A DNA stretch of 64,000 nucleotides, taken from Sphingomonas sp. GTDB taxonomy: Bacteria; Pseudomonadota; Alphaproteobacteria; Sphingomonadales; Sphingomonadaceae. Under the pieces are notes generated by a model. The model worked only from the letters and a program-made list of their open reading frames with translations, made no database searches and was not told where the DNA came from. Each line of letters starts with the position of its first letter. Within the stretch, counting starts at the first letter, position 1. The translations under genes and the position numbers were made by a program. The stretch is taken from the NCBI RefSeq assembly GCF_024508665.1, contig NZ_JANINP010000001.1, forward strand, positions 434,001 through 498,000, in the 5' to 3' direction. Positions 23,030 to 33,340 of the stretch are shown piece after piece.

Positions 23030-23518
23030 TCAGGCTTTGGTATCGTTGGACGGCTTGTCCGACGATTTTTCGGACTGACCATCGAGGCCAGCTTTGACCA
23101 ATCGCGCCAGGACGAAGCCGATCGCGGCAGCGGTGCCGATCGCCACCGCCGGGCTCTTCTTCACGAACTCGCGGGCATCGTCGATAATGTCGTCGACCTG
23201 CTTTTCCTTGAGCGCACCGGAGAAATTGGCGACCGCATCGGCGGCGGAGCGGGCATATTGACCATATTGCTCGCCGACCTTCTCGTCGACCGTTCCGGCC
23301 GCCTCCTGCAGCATCTTCGCCAGTTCATCGAGGGCGGTGCCGGCGCGGCTCTTGCCGTCCTCGGCATAGCCTTTCGCCTTTTCGCCCGCGTCGTTGGCGA
23401 ACTTGATCACATTGTCCTTGAGCGCCTGGGTCGCGTTCGGCTTCTCGCTTGTCGTCCCGGATGTGCCGGAGCCAGTCCCGGTGCCGTTCGGCGTCTCGTT
23501 CGATGCGGTATCGGCCAT
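23030..23518 (-). CDS. YqjD/ElaB-like ribosome-or membrane-associated protein
   Basis: 162 residues. A low-complexity glycine/threonine-rich N-terminus (about 1-28) is followed by a long alanine-rich helical region (residues 30-115) and a C-terminal hydrophobic segment with KKSPAVAIGTAAAIGFVLARLV (about 118-140). The (R/K)(N/S)P-A-V-A motif before the membrane helix is shared with YqjD and the DUF883 group. ATG at 23518 with aaggaagag upstream; first gene of the operon, so the promoter should lie in 23519-23706, shared with the divergent enolase gene. Confidence 0.8.
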   Translation of the reverse strand: MADTASNETPNGTGTGSGTSGTTSEKPNATQALKDNVIKFANDAGEKAKGYAEDGKSRAGTALDELAKMLQEAAGTVDEKVGEQYGQYARSAADAVANFSGALKEKQVDDIIDDAREFVKKSPAVAIGTAAAIGFVLARLVKAGLDGQSEKSSDKPSNDTKA

Positions 23519-23694
23519 GATACTCTTCCTTACTGGTTCGCTGTCGACGGGCGCCGACAGTCACTGTTCCATATCGACAACCAAGGCGACGCCCGCCGGT
23601 TCCGTCATGCGAGATAAGCGATTTGCCGCCCGCGCGCGAAGCCGTTAGAGCGCCGCCGCGACGCCCCAAGTCAATTCCTGTTACCCCAATCTAG

Positions 23695-24987
<1,293 letters not shown>

Positions 24988-25146
24988 GCCGCTAAACGTC
25001 GCCCCGGCCTTGTGCCCGAGGTGACAGTAGGGGGTGCCATTTTGCCGCACTTGATTCAGTTCGCCGCTAATCCGATTCGATTCGGCGGCACATGGTAAAT
25101 ACGGGGTTGATCCGCGAGTCGCGGTGCGCGAAAAGACAAACCCAAG

Positions 25147-25464
25147 ATGTCGTCCCGTCGCCGCACCACCTTTGGTTCCGTTTTTCGTCGCGCCGCCTTT
25201 CCCGCGCTCGCGCTGGGGATCATGGCGTTTTTCGGCACCTATGCGATTGTCGGCAGCAACGGCGCGCTGGCCTATGGCGATTATCAGCGCCTGCTCGCCA
25301 AGAAGCAGCAGCAGCTTGCCGAGCTCAAGCAGAAGCAGACCGTGCTCGCCAATCGCGTTCAGTTGCTCGACCCGAACAAGGTCGATCCGGACATGGCGGA
25401 CGAATTGACCCGCAAGCAGCTCAACGTGGTCAATCCCAACGAGGTTGTCGTCCCGCTCAAATAA
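25147..25464 (+). CDS. ftsB: septum formation initiator FtsB/DivIC-like
   Basis: 105 residues: a short basic N-terminus, one transmembrane helix (about 17-37), then a coiled coil (YQRLLAKKQQQLAELKQKQTVLANRVQLL) and a short C-terminal tail (LNVVNPNEVVVPLK). This is the single-pass bitopic plan of FtsB, which joins FtsL and FtsQ in the divisome. ATG at 25147 with weak ribosome binding site. The 159 bases after eno contain a half copy of the CCGG palindromic repeat (25003-25025). Confidence 0.9.
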   Translation: MSSRRRTTFGSVFRRAAFPALALGIMAFFGTYAIVGSNGALAYGDYQRLLAKKQQQLAELKQKQTVLANRVQLLDPNKVDPDMADELTRKQLNVVNPNEVVVPLK

Positions 25465-25551
25465 GCGGCCGCGCGTTGATCTGAAGCAAGCGCACTGGCG
25501 TCGTGCCGCGCAATCTGGCAGCACTCCCTCCTATAAGGTTCGGAGAGTCCA

Positions 25552-27324
25552 ATGAAGTTCAAGCTGCTGGGCGCGGTCGCCTGTATCGCGCTGGCGTCGT
25601 GTCATTCGTCCACCAACTCCACCAACGTCAACGCGACCAATGTCAACGAAACCGCCGTCGCCAACACGACCGCAGCGGCGCCGACCACACCGTCGCCGCA
25701 ATGGGCGCATTTCCGTGACGGCTTCATCGATGGGTGGTTCAAGCTCGACCCCGCCTTCGCGGTCTATCAGGGCAAGCATGAGTTCGACGGGGTGATGCCC
25801 GACTGGAGCCCGGCCGGGCTGAAGGCGCAGGCCGATTTCCTGCACAAGGCGATCACCGATGCCCAGGCGTTCGACAAGGCCAAGCTGTCCAAGGAGGATG
25901 CGTTCGAGCGCGATTATCTGATCCAGGTCGCGCGCGGGAAACTGTTCTGGCTGGAAGATGCCGACCAGCCGCACACCAATCCGGCTTATTATGTCGGCAA
26001 CGGACTTGATCCCAACACCTATATCGCGCGGCCTTACGCACCGGCGAAGGTCAGGATGGAGGCGCTGATCAAGTTCTTCCGCCAGGTGCCCTCGGCGGTG
26101 TGGAATATCCGCACCAACCTCCGCACGCCGATGCCCGAGAGCTTCATCAAATATGGCGTGGCGGCGTTCAGCGGCTTCGCGGACTATTATCGCGGCGACG
26201 CGCGCAAGGCGTTCGCCAGCGTCCACGACAAGAAGATGCAGAAGGACCTGAAGGACGCGTCCGAAGCGGCAGCGATCGTGACCAGCGACCTCGCCAAATG
26301 GCTCGGCAACCAGAAGAAGACCGCGACCAAGGACTTCGCTCTGGGACCGGAGAAGTTCCAGCGCATGCTTGCCGAAACGGAAGGCGTGGATACCCCGCTC
26401 GACCAGCTCGAGGCCGCGGGCAAGGCCGATCTGGCCAAGAATCAGGAAGCGCTCAAGCAAGCCTGTGACAAATACGCGCCGAAGAAGACGATCCAGGCGT
26501 GCATGGACAAGATGTCCGCGAACAAGCCGGCCGGCAATGATCCGGTGGCCGAGGCGCGGCGGCAGATCCCGATGCTGCGCCAGTTCGTGGTATCGCACGA
26601 CATCGTCTCGATCCCCGGTACCGAACAGGCTCTGGTCGAGGAAAGCCCGCCCTATAACCGGCAGAATTCCGCCTATATCGATCCGCCGGGACCGTTCGAT
26701 AAGGGCATTCCGTCGGTCTATTACATCTCGCCGCCCGACCCGAGCTGGCCTAAGGCCAAGCAACTCGGCTTCGTGCCCGGCAAGATGGACCTGCTATTCA
26801 CCTCGGTCCACGAAGTGATGCCGGGGCACTTCGTCCAGTTCCTCCACGCCAACCGTTCGCCGTCGCTCTTCGGCCAGCTGTTCGTCGGCTATGCCTATGC
26901 CGAGGGCTGGGCGCATTATGCCGAAGAGATGATGTGGGATGCGGGCCTCGGCAATGGCGATCCCGAGACGCATATCGGCGAGCTGTCCAACGCCTTGCTG
27001 CGCGATTGCCGCTTCCTGTCGGCGATCGGCATGCACGCGCGCGGCATGACCCAGGCGGATTCGTACAAGATGTTCCGTGAGCAATGCTATCAGGACGAGG
27101 GCAATTCGGATCAGCAGGCGGCGCGCGGGACATACGACCCGGCCTATCTCAACTACACGCTCGGCAAGTTGATGATCCGCAAGTTGCGCGACGACTGGAC
27201 CGCGACGCGCGGCGGGCGAAAAGCGTGGAAGGCGTTTCACGACCAGTTCCTGTCGTACGGCGGCCCTCCGATCCCGCTGGTTCGCGGCGCGATGATGGGG
27301 ACTGAGGCGAAGTCGGTTTTTTGA
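25552..27324 (+). CDS. DUF885 family lipoprotein (putative metallopeptidase)
   Basis: 590 residues. A lipoprotein signal ends in LASC with Cys17 as lipidation site, followed by a Asn/Thr-rich linker. The body is DUF885, with the motif HEVMPGH at residues 420-426 and a conserved EGWAHYAEEMMWD near 450, which together look like a zinc peptidase active site. Likely periplasmic, membrane anchored. ATG has ggagag upstream. A perfect hairpin follows the stop. Substrate unknown. Confidence 0.87.
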   Translation: MKFKLLGAVACIALASCHSSTNSTNVNATNVNETAVANTTAAAPTTPSPQWAHFRDGFIDGWFKLDPAFAVYQGKHEFDGVMPDWSPAGLKAQADFLHKAITDAQAFDKAKLSKEDAFERDYLIQVARGKLFWLEDADQPHTNPAYYVGNGLDPNTYIARPYAPAKVRMEALIKFFRQVPSAVWNIRTNLRTPMPESFIKYGVAAFSGFADYYRGDARKAFASVHDKKMQKDLKDASEAAAIVTSDLAKWLGNQKKTATKDFALGPEKFQRMLAETEGVDTPLDQLEAAGKADLAKNQEALKQACDKYAPKKTIQACMDKMSANKPAGNDPVAEARRQIPMLRQFVVSHDIVSIPGTEQALVEESPPYNRQNSAYIDPPGPFDKGIPSVYYISPPDPSWPKAKQLGFVPGKMDLLFTSVHEVMPGHFVQFLHANRSPSLFGQLFVGYAYAEGWAHYAEEMMWDAGLGNGDPETHIGELSNALLRDCRFLSAIGMHARGMTQADSYKMFREQCYQDEGNSDQQAARGTYDPAYLNYTLGKLMIRKLRDDWTATRGGRKAWKAFHDQFLSYGGPPIPLVRGAMMGTEAKSVF

Positions 27325-27334
27325 AGACGCTTAA

Positions 27335-27363
27335 CCCTCTCCCGCGCGCGGGAGAGGGCTTTT
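27335..27363 (+). terminator. palindromic terminator of the DUF885 gene
   Basis: A 24-base uninterrupted palindrome (CCCTCTCCCGCG mirrored, 27335-27358) is followed by ctttt. It lies 10 bases after the stop of the DUF885 gene and 12 before the convergent MFS gene, and belongs to the same repeat family as 9052-9192. Expected to stop transcription from the left. Confidence 0.6.
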
Positions 27364-27369
27364 GAAACC

Positions 27370-28812
27370 TCACCGCGTCGTTTTGAGCGTCGGAACGTCG
27401 CTCTGAACTTCGGTCCGTGTCGGGTTGCGGATCGAAGGGCGCAGGCGCGCGATGCTGCAAAGGCCCGCGACCGCGGCTAGCCCGACCGACACCAGCGGAG
27501 GGACGCGGCCCGACCCGACGCCCAGCGCCAACAGAAGCGCTACCACGGTCGCCCCCGTGGTCTGGCCGGTCAGGCGCACGGTAGAGATCAGCCCGCCCGC
27601 CGCTGCGGCACGCTCGCGCGGCGCGCTGCCGATGATCAGGCGCGCATTGGGCGGCATGAAGGTACCGAACCCCGATCCGCACAAGGCCATCCGCCAGGCG
27701 ATGTCGAAATAGCTGGGATGGGCAGGCAGGAAGGCGATCAACAGCAACGCGGTGATGCTGACGCACATGCCGATGCCGCCGAGCAGCCCGGCGGGAATGC
27801 GATCGGACAGCCAGCCGGCCATCGGTGCCACGATCATGTTGGTCAGCGGCCAAGGCGCGATCGCCGCGCCGACCATTGCCGCGCTGAAGCCGAACTCCTG
27901 GGTCAGGCGGAAGGGCGTCGACAGCAACAGGGTCATCGACGCTATGAACGCGGTATAGGCTCCGATTACCGATAGCGCGATGACCGGGCGGTTGAGCAAA
28001 TCGAGCGGCAGAATCGGATTGGCGTCGCCCCGTTCGCGCCGGACGAAATAATAGCCGATCAGCGCGCCGGTCGCGACGATCGCGGCCGACACGATCGGGC
28101 TATCGCCGTGCACCGCGCTTTCCGCGCCGCCGATGACCAGCCCGAACATCGCCGCGCACATCACTGCGCCGAGCAGATCGAAATTGGCGTGGCGCGGCTT
28201 CGGATCGGGCAGTGCGCGGCCGAGTAGCAAGCTGAGCATCGCGAACGGGATCGCGCAGGCAAATACCCAAGGCCATGGCGCGATCGCCAGTACCAGCCCG
28301 CCGATCGTTGGCGCGGCGGCCGCCGAGCTCGACACGATCACCGAATTGATTCCCAGCCCGCGGCCGAGTTGCTGCGAGGGATAGGTGGAGCGGATCAGCG
28401 CCGACGACACGCTGAGCGCGCCCGCCGCGCCGATCGCCTGCGCAGCGCGGACGACGAGCAGGAAGGGCAGGCTTTTGGCGAAGAAACAGAGCAAGGTCGC
28501 GACCGTGAAGATCATCTGCCCGACCTGGTACATGCGCTTCAGGCCGATCCGTTCGCCGAGCCCGGCAAAGGGCAGGAGCAGCATGACGAGCATCAACTGG
28601 TAGACGGTGACGATCGCCACGACCGAGCTCGCATCGACCTTCAAGTCGCGCGCGATCGAGGGCAGGGCGACATTGGCGATGCCGCCGTCGATGATGATCA
28701 ACGCGGTCCCGCAGCATAGGGCGCCGATCGCGAGATAACGCCGTGGCAGGGCCACGCCGTCGCTGTGAGCGGGCTCGATTTCGGGGTCGTGGAGATCGAT
28801 ATCGCCGCTCAC
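27370..28812 (-). CDS. MFS exporter, DHA2-type
   Basis: 480 residues and about 14 hydrophobic segments, matching drug/proton antiporter 2 type exporters (IIIDGGIANVALPSIARDLKVDAS near the first segment, GERIGLKRMYQVGQMIF as the conserved loop motif A). Substrate not readable. I chose the GTG at 28812 since it overlaps the upstream stop in GTGA; an ATG at 28824 would add 4 codons. Co-directional with and coupled to the cupin gene, which is probably transcribed first. Confidence 0.85.
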   Translation of the reverse strand: MSGDIDLHDPEIEPAHSDGVALPRRYLAIGALCCGTALIIIDGGIANVALPSIARDLKVDASSVVAIVTVYQLMLVMLLLPFAGLGERIGLKRMYQVGQMIFTVATLLCFFAKSLPFLLVVRAAQAIGAAGALSVSSALIRSTYPSQQLGRGLGINSVIVSSSAAAAPTIGGLVLAIAPWPWVFACAIPFAMLSLLLGRALPDPKPRHANFDLLGAVMCAAMFGLVIGGAESAVHGDSPIVSAAIVATGALIGYYFVRRERGDANPILPLDLLNRPVIALSVIGAYTAFIASMTLLLSTPFRLTQEFGFSAAMVGAAIAPWPLTNMIVAPMAGWLSDRIPAGLLGGIGMCVSITALLLIAFLPAHPSYFDIAWRMALCGSGFGTFMPPNARLIIGSAPRERAAAAGGLISTVRLTGQTTGATVVALLLALGVGSGRVPPLVSVGLAAVAGLCSIARLRPSIRNPTRTEVQSDVPTLKTTR

Positions 28813-29207
28813 GCTGGGGACCATCCCGGAGCAGCCAACTCGAATCCGGCGAAATCGAACCCTGGCGTCACCACGCAACTGACCAATGCCCAGCCCTCGC
28901 GTGGTTCCGCCGCCTGCCAGGCATGGGCGGGGACGAGCATCTGCGGATTGTCGGGGCCAAGGCGGTGCTCGCGGGTCTCACCGTTTTCATGGATCAGCAA
29001 CGTGAGCGGGTCGCCATCGTTCCAAATCCAGAGTTCGGCGGCGTCGACCCGATGCCAATGCGAGCGTTCGCCCATATCGAGCAGGAACAGGATCGCCGTG
29101 GCGAGATCGCGGCCGCCGCGCGGGTCGGGTGCGCGCATCGTTTCCCTGAACCACCCGCCCTCCGGATGCGGGGCGAGATCCAGGCGAGCGACGAGCGGAT
29201 GCGGCAT
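28809..29207 (-). CDS. cupin protein, DUF985 type
   Basis: 132 residues. The sequence MPHPLVARLDLAPHPEGGWFRET and WHRVDAAELWIWNDGDPL is the DUF985 cupin with conserved beta-barrel histidines and glutamate (HWHR..E). The family has no settled function; sugar epimerase-like activity has been proposed for relatives. The start is either 29207 or 29219 (MGIAMPHP); I chose 29207 because homologs begin just before HPLVARL. It overlaps the MFS gene. Confidence 0.8.
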   Translation of the reverse strand: MPHPLVARLDLAPHPEGGWFRETMRAPDPRGGRDLATAILFLLDMGERSHWHRVDAAELWIWNDGDPLTLLIHENGETREHRLGPDNPQMLVPAHAWQAAEPREGWALVSCVVTPGFDFAGFELAAPGWSPA

Positions 29208-29292
29208 GGCAATGCCCATGCTCCCGGTAATCGGGTCAGGACAACCCCCAAACGTGCATCTGCGCTGGGTGGGGTTACACCCGACCTTTCGG

Positions 29293-29489
29293 TTCACGCG
29301 GAGGCGCGAAGGCGCGGAGATTTTGCTCGCGCGAAGGGGCGAAGGCGCAAAGAGCGAGCAAGCGCGCGTAAGCGCCCCCTTCCAATGCGGTCGATAGTTG
29401 AAGGGCTGCTGGCGCAGCCATACCAGCCAACTCCGCGCCTCCGCGCCTCCGCGTGAATCCAAATCTCTTTGCGCCTTAGCGCCTTAGCG
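29293..29489. repeat. nested long inverted repeats upstream of the GH92 gene
   Basis: The arms 29293-29319 and 29431-29457 are 27 bases long and match as inverted repeats at 26 positions; each has a GCGGAGGCGCG core. A second nested pair of 13 bases, aaggcgcaaagag (29342-29354) and ctctttgcgcctt (29465-29477), is perfect. The interval 29208-29558 has no gene. The tandem core gcgcctccgcg and gcgccttagcgcc within the arms make this a repeat mosaic, not a simple terminator. Confidence 0.8.
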
Positions 29490-29558
29490 TGAACAAATCG
29501 CGAGAACGGCGCAGCGGGCGCCTTGGCGCGAGGCGCGCGCTGTGCTTTGAAGCGGAGT

Positions 29559-31892
29559 ATGACGATCCTCCTCCCCCGCCGTCTGCCCGCCATGTTTGCT
29601 GCATGCGGGCTCGTCCTCTCGTCGATCGCCCAGGCTGCGCCGTCCGGCGCCGTTGCGGCCGTCGATCCGTTCATCGGCACGGGAGGAGAGGGGCATACTT
29701 TCCCTGGCGCGGTGTCGCCGTTCGGGATGATGCAGGTATCGCCGGATACCGACGCGACGTGCGTGATCCGCACCTGTTATGGCCACGCCGCCGGCTATCG
29801 CTATGACGATCCGACCATCCAGGGATTCAGCCAGACGCATTTTTCGGGATCGGGCCATTCCGACCTCGGCGATTTCCTGGTCATGCCGGTTTCGGGTGAC
29901 GCAGTGCCGCTCGAACCGGGCGATCCCGCCAAGCCGGGCAGCGGCTACCGCTCACGCTTCAGCCATCAGGGCGAAGTCGCGTCGCCCGGCTATTATGCGG
30001 TCAATTTGACCGACGCTGGCGTGCGAGCCGAACTGACCGCCGGGACGCGCATCGGCGTCCACCGCTACACGTTCGAGCGCGGCAATCCCGCGCACCTCGT
30101 CCTCGACCTGCGTTCCAGCCTCTATAATTATCCGGGCAAGGTGTCGTGGTCGTCGGTCCGCCTCCGCGCCGACGGCACGCTGACCGGCGGCCGCGAGACG
30201 CGCGGCTGGGCGCCGGGGCGCAAATTGTTCTTCGCGATGCGTTTCTCGCGGCCGCTCACCGGGCACGAATTCGTCAATCGCGAGACCGATATCCCGTATA
30301 AGGGCTTCAAGGCCCCCGGCCGCACGGGCAGCGACATCGCCGAGATCAAGGGCCGGGCGCTGGTCGCGCGGCTCGATTTCGGCCGGCTCGACGCGCCGCT
30401 CGAGGTCAAGGTGGCGATCTCCAGCGTCGACGAGGATGGCGCGATCCGCAACCTCGACAGCGAGCCGGGCGGGTTCGACGCGATCCGCGCCAAGACAGAG
30501 ACTGCCTGGGCCAAGGCGCTCGGCGCGGTCGACATCCAGGCCGAGCCGGGCATCCGCAAGTCGGTATATACTGCGCTCTATCACGCGATGATGGCGCCGA
30601 GCATCGCCGGCGACGCCGACGGCCGTTATCGCGGGCCGGACGATCAGGTCCACAAGGCCGAGGGCTTCACCTTCCGCTCGACCTTTTCGCTGTGGGATAC
30701 GTTCCGCGCCGAGCATCCGCTGCTGACGATCATCCAGCCGCAACAGACCTCGACCGATGTCGTGCGCTCGCTGCTCGCGAGCCAAGGCGAGAGCCCGTAC
30801 GGCATCCTCCCGATCTGGCAGTTCCAGGGCCAGGAGACGTGGTGCATGATCGGCTATCACGCCGTGCCGGTAATCGCCGATGCGTATCTGAAGGGCATCA
30901 AGGGGTTCGATGCCAACAAGGCGCTCGATGCGATGGTCGCGAGCGCCACCTATGCTCCTTATGGTGGCCTGGGCGACTATATGAAGCTCGGCTACGTGCC
31001 GATCGACCGCGAGCCCGAGGCGGCGTCGAAGACGGTCGAATATGCGTTCGACGATTGGACGATCGCGCGGATGGCGCGCAAACTCGGCCGCACCGACGTC
31101 GCGGAGACGTTCGAGAAGCGCGCCGCGTTCTGGCGCAACAGCTTCGATACCCAGACCGGCTGGCTGCGTGCGCGCAAGAGCGATGGCAGCTACCGCACCC
31201 CGTTCGACCCGACCGCGATCAACTATGGATCGGACTATACCGAGGGCAATGCCTGGCAATATTCCTGGTTCATGCCGCACGATCAGGGCGGGCTGATCAA
31301 GCTGCTCGGCGGCGACGCCGCGACCGTGAAGAAGCTCGACGCGATGTTCGATTTCGACACTTCGAAGCTCGACTACAGCCACGCCGAGGATATTGCCGGC
31401 CTGATCGGCCAATATATCCATGGCAACGAGCCGAGCCACCACGTCGCCTATCTCTATGCCTATGCCGGCGCGCCCTGGCGGACCCAGGAGCGGCTCAAGC
31501 AGATCGTCGACAGCCAGTACAAGCCGACCCCCGATGGCCTGGCGGGCAATGACGATCTCGGCCAGATGTCGGCCTGGCTGGTGTTCACGTCCCTCGGTTT
31601 CTACCCGGTGGCGCCCGGCAGCGAGCAATATGTAATCGGCCGTCCGTTCGTCGACCGCGCGACGCTCAACCTGCCCAATGGCAAGCGCTTCACCGTCCTT
31701 GCCGACGGCATGTCGCCGGCCAACCGCTATGTCGGGACGGTGACCCTGAACGGCAAGCCGCTCGATCGCGTGTGGATCGGGCATGACGAGATCATGCGCG
31801 GCGGCACGCTCCGCTTCACCATGTCGGCGACGCCCAACAAGACGTGGGGAACCAGCATCGCCTCGCGGCCTTATTCGATGAGCGGCTATTGA
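29559..31892 (+). CDS. glycoside hydrolase family 92 alpha-mannosidase, exported
   Basis: 777 residues. Signal peptide in the first 39 residues (start MTILLPRRLPAMFAACG; ATG at 29595 is an alternative), then an N-terminal beta sandwich with VDPFIGTGGEGHTFPGA and SPFGMMQVSPDT, and a catalytic (alpha/alpha)6 region with GNEPSHHVAYLYAYAG (about 622) and GNDDLGQMSAW (about 663-673), which carries the calcium/catalytic acidic residues of GH92. These enzymes release mannose from alpha-1,2 or alpha-1,3 linked glycans, mostly in the periplasm. No other carbohydrate gene is adjacent, so the substrate is unclear. Confidence 0.95.
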   Translation: MTILLPRRLPAMFAACGLVLSSIAQAAPSGAVAAVDPFIGTGGEGHTFPGAVSPFGMMQVSPDTDATCVIRTCYGHAAGYRYDDPTIQGFSQTHFSGSGHSDLGDFLVMPVSGDAVPLEPGDPAKPGSGYRSRFSHQGEVASPGYYAVNLTDAGVRAELTAGTRIGVHRYTFERGNPAHLVLDLRSSLYNYPGKVSWSSVRLRADGTLTGGRETRGWAPGRKLFFAMRFSRPLTGHEFVNRETDIPYKGFKAPGRTGSDIAEIKGRALVARLDFGRLDAPLEVKVAISSVDEDGAIRNLDSEPGGFDAIRAKTETAWAKALGAVDIQAEPGIRKSVYTALYHAMMAPSIAGDADGRYRGPDDQVHKAEGFTFRSTFSLWDTFRAEHPLLTIIQPQQTSTDVVRSLLASQGESPYGILPIWQFQGQETWCMIGYHAVPVIADAYLKGIKGFDANKALDAMVASATYAPYGGLGDYMKLGYVPIDREPEAASKTVEYAFDDWTIARMARKLGRTDVAETFEKRAAFWRNSFDTQTGWLRARKSDGSYRTPFDPTAINYGSDYTEGNAWQYSWFMPHDQGGLIKLLGGDAATVKKLDAMFDFDTSKLDYSHAEDIAGLIGQYIHGNEPSHHVAYLYAYAGAPWRTQERLKQIVDSQYKPTPDGLAGNDDLGQMSAWLVFTSLGFYPVAPGSEQYVIGRPFVDRATLNLPNGKRFTVLADGMSPANRYVGTVTLNGKPLDRVWIGHDEIMRGGTLRFTMSATPNKTWGTSIASRPYSMSGY

Positions 31893-31942
31893 GTGGGGCA
31901 GGGGGCGGACCCATTTGACGGGCTCCCCCTAGGAGGATCGCC

Positions 31943-32329
31943 ATGTCCGATACCGCCACCGCCCGCCGCACGCTCATTCCGGGGCCCGACCATCCGATTA
32001 CCGTGACGCCAAATCCGAAGCGCGTCGTCGTCAGCGCCGGTGGCAAGGTGATCGCCGACACGCGCCGCGCCCTGACGCTCAAGGAAGCGAGCTATCCCGC
32101 AGTGCAATATATCCCGCGCGCGGACGCCGATCTCGCTGCGCTCGAGCGCACCGAACACCACACCTGGTGCCCGTATAAAGGCGAGGCGTCCTATTTCTCG
32201 ATTCCCGGGATCGATCGCGGCGAGAATGCGGTCTGGACGTATGAGGAACCGCACGAGGCGGTCGCCGAGATCCGCGATCATCTCGCTTTCTATCCCGACC
32301 GCGTGGCGATCGAGGAGCGCGACGACTGA
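31943..32329 (+). CDS. DUF427 family protein
   Basis: 128 residues with the DUF427 hallmarks KRVVVSAGGKVIADTRRALTLKEA, YIPRADADLAALERTEHHTWCPYKGEA and WTYEEPHEAVAEIRDHLAFYPDRV. The C-terminal tail is EERDD. Function unknown; a small beta-rich cytosolic protein, no signal peptide. ATG at 31943 with ggagga upstream. It follows GH92 after 50 bases that contain a GC-rich hairpin-capable stretch (31897-31931). Confidence 0.88.
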   Translation: MSDTATARRTLIPGPDHPITVTPNPKRVVVSAGGKVIADTRRALTLKEASYPAVQYIPRADADLAALERTEHHTWCPYKGEASYFSIPGIDRGENAVWTYEEPHEAVAEIRDHLAFYPDRVAIEERDD

Positions 32330-32337
32330 CCAAGGCA

Positions 32338-32488
32338 CCCCTCCCTGCAAGGAAGGGGATTAAGGGGTCGGTCGAGCGACGGGCGAGGCTCGATGCCTCG
32401 TCCGTTGCTGTTCTGGCGGTGGACTGATGAATCTCTGAAGCGCGCAGACGCGCGCACCCACCCCCACCCCCTCCCTGGAAGGGAGGGG
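32338..32488. repeat. two short palindromic repeats in the intergenic region
   Basis: Hairpins at 32338-32358 (cccctccct ... aaggggag-like, one mismatch) and at 32468-32488 (CCCCTCCC/GGGAGGGG) lie in the gap between the DUF427 gene and the next one (32330-32536). They resemble the palindrome found inside uvrD at 37399-37420. No gene or strong promoter is visible in the rest of this gap. Confidence 0.6.
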
Positions 32489-32536
32489 AGAGAAACCTTC
32501 CCTTAGACACGTCCCAACGCATCCATTCTTGCTGCA

Positions 32537-32899
32537 ATGCAGCATATGCGCTATATCCGAGTCATGTACCTCGCCGAGAAAACCGATCCCGCGCCGAATG
32601 GCGGCGCCCCCGTCATCCTGGAAGGGATCGTTCGCAAGAAGTGCGTCGTGGCGACCTATAACCGCATGGCGGTGCTCCTCGCGCCGCACGCCTTGTTCAC
32701 CAAGAACGACGCGCTCTACGTCGCCGCGGTGACGATCGAGCGCGACGGGCAGCGCCCGCGCGAGGAAAAAGTCGGGCTGTTCAAGCTCGACGGACTGGTC
32801 GGCCTGCGGCTCGACGAGCGCGATTTCGTGATCAGCTCGGTCTACGAGCCAGAGGACGAGCGCTTCGTCGGCTCGACGCTGATGGCGGTAGAGGGCTGA
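32537..32899 (+). CDS. small WYL-like protein
   Basis: 120 residues. A central part, RKKCVVATYNRMAVLLAPHALFTKND followed by LYVAAVTIERDGQRPREEKVGLFKLDGL, resembles the ligand-binding half of WYL domains, which usually follow an HTH; here no HTH is present. No signal peptide or membrane segment. The start is uncertain: ATGs at 32537, 32546 and 32564 are in frame and none has a good ribosome binding site. It could act as stand-alone sensor. Family assignment by eye, moderate. Confidence 0.6.
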   Translation: MQHMRYIRVMYLAEKTDPAPNGGAPVILEGIVRKKCVVATYNRMAVLLAPHALFTKNDALYVAAVTIERDGQRPREEKVGLFKLDGLVGLRLDERDFVISSVYEPEDERFVGSTLMAVEG

Positions 32900-32963
32900 T
32901 CTAAACCATTCTCCCGCGGCAACCCCGATACGCCTCGCGCGTAGTGCCGGGAGGAGACTATGG

Positions 32964-33335
32964 ATGACCCTGACCGGCCGATGCCATTGCGGGCGCAATG
33001 CGTTCGAGATCGATGGCGAGCTACCCGAGACGCTGACCCGCTGCACTTGCTCCTTCTGCTCGAAGCGCGGGCATCTCTACGCTTATTACCCGCCCGAGCG
33101 GTTCAAGGTCACGCAGGCCGACAGCGACGCGATCTATCGCTGGAATACGCGCCAGGTGCACAACCATTTCTGCTCGGCTTGCGGGTGTGACCTCTATGCC
33201 GACAGCCCCGATTTTCAGCGCGACGGAAGTTGGGACGGCAAGACCCGGCGGATCGCGGTCAACGCGCGATTGCTCGACGATTTGGAGGCGGCCGACTGGC
33301 CGGTGACGGTAATCGACGGAAAGAATTTGTGGTGA
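32964..33335 (+). CDS. GFA family (glutathione-dependent formaldehyde-activating) protein
   Basis: 123 residues. The cysteine pattern CHCGRNAFE near residue 7, RCTCSFCSKRG (about 26-36) and FCSACGCDLYA (about 69-79) is the zinc-binding plan of the GFA/CENP-V family. The name refers to a proposed role in S-hydroxymethylglutathione formation, which is not established for most members. ATG at 32964 is preceded by ggaggagac. A strong palindrome follows the stop. Confidence 0.9.
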   Translation: MTLTGRCHCGRNAFEIDGELPETLTRCTCSFCSKRGHLYAYYPPERFKVTQADSDAIYRWNTRQVHNHFCSACGCDLYADSPDFQRDGSWDGKTRRIAVNARLLDDLEAADWPVTVIDGKNLW

Positions 33336-33340
33336 CGAAA

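Noticed and set aside
29952..31784. 610-residue reverse frame opposite the GH92 gene
   Set aside because: Shadow frame; GH92 motifs lie in the forward frame over the whole length.
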